The notes beneath the pieces were generated by a model, which saw only the letters and a list, made by a program, of their open reading frames with translations, did not search any database and was not told the DNA's origin. Below, in pieces: positions 7,882 through 12,744 of a stretch of DNA of 12,744 nucleotides (positions within the stretch are counted from its first letter, which is position 1; each line of letters starts with the position of its first letter). The stretch comes from UBA8437 sp003445035. Its GTDB lineage: Bacteria > Planctomycetota > Planctomycetia > Planctomycetales > Planctomycetaceae. The DNA lies in assembly GCA_937901285.1 (NCBI GenBank), contig CALCHI010000077.1, forward strand, positions 1 through 12,744, given 5' to 3'. The position numbers were made by a program, and so were the translations under genes.

Positions 7882-8327
7882 ACCCACCGGCCTCCTGGTG
7901 GCGAAGCGGTCTGGCCGTCCTGGTCGTGCTGGGGATGCTCCCGGTGATTGGCAACATCTTCCGAAACGACAGTTCTGTCTCCCGCTGCGAATGGGACGGA
8001 CAGGTCATGCGTCCCGAGGCGGCCGTCACGCTGGAGCTGGCGGGACGGAGCGTCACCTGCTGCGACGTCCGTTGTGCCCGTAACTGGCTGGCGTCCCACT
8101 CGGAGAGGCCGACCCTCATCCAGGTGCGAGACGAACACGGCGGGGACCCGATCGATTCGGCCGATGCGTTTTTCGTTCGCAGTGCGGTGGTCACCAACCG
8201 GGCCAACGGGAATCGCTGGCACGTGTTCGGAGATCGGGAAACCGCTCTGCGGCATGCCCGGGAATCCCGAGGTCGCCTGATGCGGGGTGACGAACATCCA
8301 TTTGCCGGCGTGAGGGGACTCGAATGA
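7866..8327 (+). CDS. NosL-like membrane-anchored Cys protein
   Basis: 153 residues from ATG 7866. A GTG at 7878, whose GTGA overlaps the previous stop, is an alternative start that only shortens the N-terminus. The open frame extends further upstream to 7296, but that part lies antiphase inside the previous gene and is rejected. An N-terminal hydrophobic segment (about 14-32) is a signal or anchor. The exported part has the NosL layout: Cys41 followed by DG, a conserved-looking VTLELAGRS strand, then CCDVRCARNWL (Cys65, Cys66, Cys70) where NosL-type proteins have an FCS..C..WL motif, then IDSADAFFVRSAV and GNRWHVFGDRETALRHA toward the end. NosL proteins bind Cu(I) and serve nitrous oxide reductase maturation. 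Here the usual CGM-type N-terminal motif is reduced to a single Cys, and no nos reductase genes are present, so a metal-related but different role is inferred. Confidence 0.75.
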   Translation: MVRPVNPPASWWRSGLAVLVVLGMLPVIGNIFRNDSSVSRCEWDGQVMRPEAAVTLELAGRSVTCCDVRCARNWLASHSERPTLIQVRDEHGGDPIDSADAFFVRSAVVTNRANGNRWHVFGDRETALRHARESRGRLMRGDEHPFAGVRGLE

Positions 8328-8665
8328 TGATGCCGAGATCCTCCCGGGGGGTGTTGTGGCTGTGCGGAGTGATGGTGGTGCTGTCGGTGGCCGCCGTCGG
8401 CTCGACACTCAGCGGATCACCGGATCGCCTGGCCACGGCGCGGGCGTTCCAGGAACTGACGGGAGGACTGGGTGGAGGTCCGACGGTTGACCTGGCCTGC
8501 CCGGCCCACCTGGATCCTCGGCTCGATGGTCAGTGCCGGTTCGATGCCGGACCTGTTCCCGGAGGATCACTGCTGTGCCCACGATGTGGCCGCGAGTTGT
8601 TGCCGGCTACGGCTGATGTCACCAGGCCTATTCGGAGGACCTCGGGCGATGTCGGCGTTCATTGA
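8324..8665 (+). CDS. Small membrane-anchored zinc-ribbon-like protein
   Basis: 113 residues. It starts at the first of the tandem ATGs, overlapping the NosL-like stop by four nt (ATGA). A transmembrane segment spans about residues 9-28. The exported part carries a Cys/His set: Cys59 and His62 (CPAH), Cys71, and Cys85 with Cys88 (CPRC), a spacing suited to a Zn ribbon or a thiolate metal site. The Gly-rich GGLGGGP (47-53) precedes it, and PVPGGSLLCPRCG closes it. The C-terminal ~20 residues lie over the start of the permease gene. I do not recognise a named family. Its position between the NosL-like and ABC genes suggests an accessory metal-binding or assembly subunit. The existence of the protein is supported by the stop/start overlap on the left and the Cys pattern. 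Confidence 0.75.
   Translation: MMMPRSSRGVLWLCGVMVVLSVAAVGSTLSGSPDRLATARAFQELTGGLGGGPTVDLACPAHLDPRLDGQCRFDAGPVPGGSLLCPRCGRELLPATADVTRPIRRTSGDVGVH
8634..8638 (+). promoter_or_regulatory. Ribosome-binding site that fixes the permease start
   Basis: GGAGG lies 10 nt before ATG 8649, within the end of the small zinc-ribbon gene. It selects this ATG over the open frame's earlier ATG at 8472, which would add 59 residues of atypical Cys/Arg-rich sequence antiphase to the preceding gene. Confidence 0.75.
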
Positions 8666-9884
8666 AATTGCGAGGACAGGGTGCACGGCGATCGGACGGC
8701 ACCCGATCCGCAGCACGGTCACAATCGCAGCGGTGCTGTCCGTGCTCGTTCCCTATCTGGTGGGGATGGGTTTGGCCGAGGGCGTCCGCCAGGAGGCCCT
8801 GGTGGCGATTGGCTCGGTGGACGGGCCGGATGCGACCGCCCTGCCGGATCTCTATGTGTCCGGCAGCCGGTTCGGGCGACGCGTCCCGATTCGCCTGGCG
8901 GCCGCCGAACAGATTTCGAGTTTCGAAGGAGTCGTGCGGGTGGTCCCTCGCATCGTCGGTCGGGTCACCCTGGGCGCGAAGGATATCGAGGCGATCCTGG
9001 TGGGATTGCCGCAGGAGGAACTGGCGGAGGCGGTTGACGGAACGAAGATCGGACGCGTGATCGACGGCGAACTGCCGACGTCCGAACCCGGCGGAGCCCC
9101 TCAGCTGGTGCTCGGGTCGGCGCTGGCCGGGGAGCTCGGGCAACAGATCGGCGGCGTGATCCCGCCCATTCTTCGCAGCAGCCGTGGCGAAAAGACTCCG
9201 AGGATCGTCGGAATTTTTCGGACCGATTCATCGATGTGGCAGTCGCGGGTGGTGTTGACCACGTTCGAGACGGCTGCCGAGTTGTTCGATCAGCAGGGGC
9301 TGGCCACCGACCTGCTGGTCCATTGCCGGGCCGGACAACCCGCGGAGGTGAGTTCACGGATCGTCCGGGAGGTTGGCGGGGTGGGGGATGAGACCGGAAT
9401 CGGGTGTGAAGTGATCTCACGGTCCGACCTGGAATCGCTGCTGCCAGTGGGGTTGGGACATCGTGAGGGCGTCTTCAACCTGGTTTTCGTTGTGGCCTTC
9501 GCCGTCGCGATCCTGGCGATCCTGGTCATCTCGGGGTTCGGATTGTCCGAACGGAGACGCACGATCGGGATCCTGAAAGCGACCGGCTGGCAAACCGATC
9601 AGGTGCTGCTTCGGGGGCTGGTTGAGCACCTGTTGCTGGGGCTGATCGGAGCGACCGCATCGATCCTGTTGGCTTTCGTGTGGTTGAAATGGTTCAACGG
9701 GTTCTGGATCGCCGGGGTGTTTGTCTCGGGGCTTGGGACCAGTCCCGAGATCGCCGTTCCCTTTGTGCTGGCCCCGGTGCCGGCGTTGCTGGCGGTGTTG
9801 ATTGCCTGCCTGCTGGTGACAATCGGGTCGGTGTTCTCCACCTGGCGGGCCGCCGTGACCTCTCCCGCGGAGGCCATGCGATGA
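8649..9884 (+). CDS. MacB/FtsX/LolE-type ABC transporter permease
   Basis: 411 residues from ATG 8649, chosen by the GGAGG 10 nt upstream. The layout is the four-helix FtsX/MacB type: helix 1 at about 19-41, a long extracytoplasmic domain of about 230 residues, then three helices (about 275-298, 322-348 and 367-395). SERRRTIGILKATGW (about 301-315) after helix 2 is the family's conserved cytoplasmic segment, and the C-terminus ends SPAEAMR as is usual. These permeases do not form a classic channel; they couple ATP hydrolysis to movement of an external domain, as in lipoprotein release (LolCE), macrolide/enterotoxin export (MacB) and peptidoglycan hydrolase activation (FtsX). It overlaps the previous gene by 17 nt and its ATPase by four nt. 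The likely role is the mechanical transmission unit of the NosL-linked system; the substrate is unknown. Confidence 0.92.
   Translation: MSAFIEIARTGCTAIGRHPIRSTVTIAAVLSVLVPYLVGMGLAEGVRQEALVAIGSVDGPDATALPDLYVSGSRFGRRVPIRLAAAEQISSFEGVVRVVPRIVGRVTLGAKDIEAILVGLPQEELAEAVDGTKIGRVIDGELPTSEPGGAPQLVLGSALAGELGQQIGGVIPPILRSSRGEKTPRIVGIFRTDSSMWQSRVVLTTFETAAELFDQQGLATDLLVHCRAGQPAEVSSRIVREVGGVGDETGIGCEVISRSDLESLLPVGLGHREGVFNLVFVVAFAVAILAILVISGFGLSERRRTIGILKATGWQTDQVLLRGLVEHLLLGLIGATASILLAFVWLKWFNGFWIAGVFVSGLGTSPEIAVPFVLAPVPALLAVLIACLLVTIGSVFSTWRAAVTSPAEAMR
9869..9873 (+). promoter_or_regulatory. Ribosome-binding site that fixes the ATPase start
   Basis: GGAGG lies 7 nt before ATG 9881 inside the last codons of the permease. 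With the ATGA stop/start overlap it decides the start; the open frame upstream to 9680 lies antiphase over the permease and is rejected. Confidence 0.85.
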
Positions 9885-10570
9885 CCGGCGCGCCGCTGGC
9901 AACCTCGACGCTCGAACGACGCTACCGTGCCGGTTCTTCGCACGAGATTGTCGCAGTCCGCGACGTTTCACTGGAGATCTCCTCGGGCAGCTTCGTGGCG
10001 TTGGTCGGAGCCTCGGGGTCGGGCAAGTCGACATTGCTTGCGTTGCTGGGCGCACTCGACCGACCGACCTCCGGCACGGTGCGGTTCGGAGACCAGGAAC
10101 TCTCGGGTTGCTCGGATGTCGAGTTGGCCCGGTTGCGGCGGCGGATGGGGTTCGTGTTCCAGTCCGAGTCGCTGATCCCACGGTTGTCGGTCTGGGAGAA
10201 TGTCAGCTATCCGCTGGTAGCACAGGGGGTCGGTGGACCGAGGCGACGGCAATTGGCCGAATCGCTGCTGGATCGACTGGGATTGGCCTCCCGGTTCGGG
10301 GCACTGCCCGAAGAGCTCAGCGGTGGCGAGCAGCAACGCGTGGCGGTGGCCCGGGCTCTTGTCGGTTCGCCCGAGGTGCTGCTCGCCGACGAACCGACGT
10401 CTCACCTCGATGTGGAATCGGCCGAACGGACGTACGAACTGTTCCGCGAGGTTCACTCGCAGGGCACGACCGTTTTGGTCGCCACACACGACCCGGCACT
10501 GGTCGGGTCGGCCACGCGGGTGGTCTCGCTGGAGGCCGGTCGCGTCGTCGATGATCGGACCGACGCCTAG
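9881..10570 (+). CDS. LolD/MacB-type ABC transporter ATPase
   Basis: 229 residues, a complete nucleotide-binding domain with no extra domain. Visible motifs: Walker A GASGSGKST (43-51), Q-loop Gln94 (FQSE), signature LSGGEQQ (146-152), Walker B VLLADEP (166-172) with catalytic Glu171, D-loop SHLD (174-177) where LolD/MacB proteins usually read GNLD, and H-loop His203 (ATHD). All catalytic residues are present, so it should hydrolyse ATP on the cytoplasmic side and drive the adjacent FtsX/MacB-type permease. The four-nt ATGA overlap and strong ribosome-binding site suggest stoichiometric coupling with the permease. It is the last gene of the operon; its TAG stop shares a CTAG palindrome with the stop of the opposing gene, leaving no room for a separate terminator. 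Confidence 0.95.
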   Translation: MTGAPLATSTLERRYRAGSSHEIVAVRDVSLEISSGSFVALVGASGSGKSTLLALLGALDRPTSGTVRFGDQELSGCSDVELARLRRRMGFVFQSESLIPRLSVWENVSYPLVAQGVGGPRRRQLAESLLDRLGLASRFGALPEELSGGEQQRVAVARALVGSPEVLLADEPTSHLDVESAERTYELFREVHSQGTTVLVATHDPALVGSATRVVSLEAGRVVDDRTDA

Positions 10571-12744
10571 CGTTTCGGAGGAGCCGCCTCCTTGACCACC
10601 GCGCCCTGGTTCTTGCTGAGTACCAGCAGCGAGAACTTCTCGACGTTCTCCAGGTCGTTGGTGCTCAGCGACGCGTAATCGAATCGGCCGCGGAGATCGG
10701 TGTAGCCGTCCTTGTAGAACAGCACCCGACCGTCCTTGCCCCGGGCGTAGACCTTGACGTAGACGCGGGCCACCGGTTTTCTGCTGGCGGCGTCGGTCAC
10801 GCGGACCTGTCCGTACGGCTCGACCACCTGGAGGGCGAGCGAGTTCGAGTAGTAGGCTTGCGAACGGACCAGCCCCCGACCACGGACCTCGACCAGCACG
10901 TTCCGGTTGTGGAATCGTTCGGGCAGTTCGACCACGTGCCGGGCCTTGTCGCCGGGAAGCGGTACGGCCACAGAGTGGTTGGGCCGGATGTGTGCGAACC
11001 GGCTGGCGTCCTGCTTGACGAACGGGTTGCGTGAGAAAAGCAGCTCGATATCCATCAGGTAGTAGTTGACCGTGACCGTCTTGACGTTCTGGAAGTCGAT
11101 CGTCACCCGCTTGTTTTCGACGTTGATGTCGAAGTTCGGCTGGCTGTTGGCGAGTTTCCGTTGCCGTGCCGCTTCGGTTTCGGGATCGTCGGCCACTTTC
11201 CGACCGTCGGCTTCGTCCAGGTGCGCCACGACGTCGCGGAACAACTTTCGCCAGTGATCGACCGGGTAGCCGACTCGCTGGCCGTCGGGTCCGGCGTTGA
11301 CGGCGATCAGGTCGCCAGCCGGCAGCGGCGCGAGCCGGGCCAGCCACTTCTCGGAAACGGTCCGAGCCACCCGGGGCTTGTCGCTGAACAGGTCGAGATA
11401 GGCGGTGAAGTAATCGTACTGCAGCCGGGTCTGCAGGTTGCCCGGTTCGACCCCGACGAAAAATGTCAGAGCTTCCTCGACCCGATCCTGCAGCAGCAGG
11501 TAATAGGTGATCGCCATCTGGTCGTCGTTGTCCAGGGTGGTCTTGTAGCTGATGTTCTTCAGCAACCGGTGGTACTGGGCGTGGAAGCGATCGTTGAGGA
11601 TCTGGCGGCGTTGCCCGAGCTGGTGGCGTCGGGAGTTGACCAGCGGGCGGTAATCCATGTGCTGGTACGTTCTTCGCTCGACCGGGTCGATCACCAGCAG
11701 TGGGCTCTGGAGCACCGTGCCACAGGACTTGACGAACCCGTCCCGGTGTCGGAGGTACTCACGGATCGCAATCGGGTCGTTGTGCAACAGACCGTAGGCC
11801 CACAGGGTGTGGTCGTAGACGCGTCGATTGCGAAGCAGGGCCAGTAGCTCGGTGAAGAACTCAGGGTCCTTGACCCGGTAGGCGATCTGGCCGAGATCCA
11901 GCGAAAGGATGTTGTGTTTCCGGAGGAACTCGAACACCTCACCGCGGGTGCCGTTCTGCGAAACGTGGGCCCACGAGGCGAGGTCGAGCCGCGACGGGGT
12001 GGCGACGGCCTTCAGGACCACGGGATCGGCAGCGGCGATCACCTGTTCCTCGCGGGCGACCTGGACAGGGTAGTGTTGCGAGTTGCCGGCGGTGGGGAAG
12101 TAAAAGAAGTACTCGATCCGCTGAGTGTGATACGGTTCGAGATCGAGGTGGACGCTGCGGGTGTAGCGGGTCTTGCTGACCGGGATCGCTCCCACCGGAA
12201 CCTGCAGCAGCACGTCGAGTCGTTGTCGAGCCGAGCCGGGGTTGGTCAGCACCACCTGGCACCCGTAGACGGTGTGCAGCAGGAACTCGTCGGTGACGAA
12301 CTTGTCGATCTTCTCGCCGGCGACCTGCTGGAACCGGTCATCGAGCCGGAAGAAGTTCTGGGTGACCAGCACGGGGGTTCGCTTGGCCACCACCTCGCCG
12401 GCCGGCTTGATCTCACGGTGCAGCACCACCGCCGGGCTGCCGGTGACAAGTGTCAACTGGTTCCCCTTGATATCCGCCTTGTGCTTGGCCGCCTCGAAGG
12501 GCAGGTCGAGCACCGCGAGGGCCAACATCATTTCGGGAAAGCTGCGTGCGGCTTCGGGGAAGTGCTCCGAGAAGAACGGGTCGGCGGGATTGCGGTGCGC
12601 GTAGTCGTTCCAGAACCGGCTGACCGACACCAGTTCTCCGGTCATCTGCTCGATCGGCAGACGGTAGTAGTTGTTTTCGACCCACTCCTGCGTCCGGTCG
12701 AGTCGGCGGAAGAGCTGGCGGACGTTCTGCCTGAGCGCGGCGTC
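10567..12744 (-). CDS. C-terminal 725 residues of a large conserved protein, 5' end beyond window edge
   Basis: The frame is open from the right edge with no upstream stop; an internal ATG at 12643-12645 is not a credible start because the coding pattern continues above it (VENNYYRLPIEQ). The visible part has no transmembrane helix and no catalytic motif I can identify. It begins with charged segments (FWNDYAHRNP, MMLALAVLDLPFEAA), then beta-rich stretches resembling macroglobulin-type or Ig-like folds (VQVAREEQVIAA, VRVTDAASRKPVARVYVKVY), a helical middle (YYLLLQDRVEEALTFF, a TPR-like feel) and a C-terminal CarboxypepD_reg-like module (ARVYVKVYARGKDG, TDLRGRFDYASLS). I associate such proteins with planctomycete genomes but cannot name the family. 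It converges on the ABC operon; its TAG stop overlaps the ATPase stop in CTAG. Function unknown; a secreted or cell-surface scaffold is only a guess. Confidence 0.85.
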   Translation of the reverse strand, partial: DAALRQNVRQLFRRLDRTQEWVENNYYRLPIEQMTGELVSVSRFWNDYAHRNPADPFFSEHFPEAARSFPEMMLALAVLDLPFEAAKHKADIKGNQLTLVTGSPAVVLHREIKPAGEVVAKRTPVLVTQNFFRLDDRFQQVAGEKIDKFVTDEFLLHTVYGCQVVLTNPGSARQRLDVLLQVPVGAIPVSKTRYTRSVHLDLEPYHTQRIEYFFYFPTAGNSQHYPVQVAREEQVIAAADPVVLKAVATPSRLDLASWAHVSQNGTRGEVFEFLRKHNILSLDLGQIAYRVKDPEFFTELLALLRNRRVYDHTLWAYGLLHNDPIAIREYLRHRDGFVKSCGTVLQSPLLVIDPVERRTYQHMDYRPLVNSRRHQLGQRRQILNDRFHAQYHRLLKNISYKTTLDNDDQMAITYYLLLQDRVEEALTFFVGVEPGNLQTRLQYDYFTAYLDLFSDKPRVARTVSEKWLARLAPLPAGDLIAVNAGPDGQRVGYPVDHWRKLFRDVVAHLDEADGRKVADDPETEAARQRKLANSQPNFDINVENKRVTIDFQNVKTVTVNYYLMDIELLFSRNPFVKQDASRFAHIRPNHSVAVPLPGDKARHVVELPERFHNRNVLVEVRGRGLVRSQAYYSNSLALQVVEPYGQVRVTDAASRKPVARVYVKVYARGKDGRVLFYKDGYTDLRGRFDYASLSTNDLENVEKFSLLVLSKNQGAVVKEAAPPKR

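Noticed and set aside
6961..7887. Minus-strand open frame of 308 codons, Gln/His-rich
   Set aside because: Antisense shadow of the Leu/Val-rich eight-helix protein; Gln/His richness is the complement of Leu/Val codons.
8472..8648. N-terminal extension of the permease to an upstream ATG
   Set aside because: It overlaps the zinc-ribbon gene in another frame, looks unlike a permease N-terminus, and the GGAGG before ATG 8649 gives a better start.
9968..11347. Minus-strand open frame of 459 codons spanning the ATPase and the large gene
   Set aside because: Out of frame with both well-supported genes; Arg/Pro/Gly-rich composition typical of GC-rich shadows.
1..12744. tRNA, rRNA, CRISPR, insertion sequence or prophage signals
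   Set aside because: None seen: no transposase or integrase motif, no spaced short repeats, no terminal inverted repeats, no RNA gene pattern.

Overview
The window is GC-rich, densely coding bacterial DNA with no RNA gene, CRISPR array or mobile element that I can see. The gene content suggests a Planctomycete or close relative: an FG-GAP/ASPIC (CRTAC1-like) membrane-anchored protein, a large conserved protein of a type I associate with planctomycetes, a PMT-like membrane glycosyltransferase and a long lipoprotein of unknown function. That taxonomic call is an inference from gene families; there is no marker gene.

Left block (1-6642, minus strand). Read in transcription order, this is a putative lipoprotein, a polytopic PMT/ArnT-like membrane protein, an FG-GAP/VCBS repeat protein ending in an ASPIC/UnbV domain, and a tandem metallo-beta-lactamase-fold protein that runs off the left edge. 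The last three are tightly packed (14-nt overlap, then a 30-nt gap). The lipoprotein lies 100 nt upstream, and an imperfect hairpin sits in that gap. All four are predicted to be membrane or envelope proteins.

A divergent intergenic region (about 6643-6855) separates this block from the plus-strand block.

Middle block (6856-10570, plus strand). Five overlapping genes form a very compact operon: a polytopic membrane protein with conserved-looking Cys/His motifs, a NosL-like anchored Cys protein, a small anchored zinc-ribbon-like protein, a MacB/FtsX/LolE-type ABC permease and its LolD/MacB-type ATPase. Every junction is an overlap (16, 4, 17 and 4 nt), which implies coupled translation and probably one machine. 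No nitrous oxide reductase gene or NosD/NosY-type gene is present. I therefore read this as a NosL-linked ABC system for an unknown substrate, possibly copper or another metal handled by thiols. It is the most interesting element in the window.

Right block (10567-12744, minus strand). This is the C-terminal 725 residues of a large protein that enters from the right edge. It converges on the ABC operon so tightly that the two TAG stop codons share one CTAG palindrome.

Several gene starts were moved inward from the longest open frame using ribosome-binding sites, stop/start overlaps or signal-peptide position. The long antisense open frames seen across the minus-strand genes are composition shadows and are not annotated.
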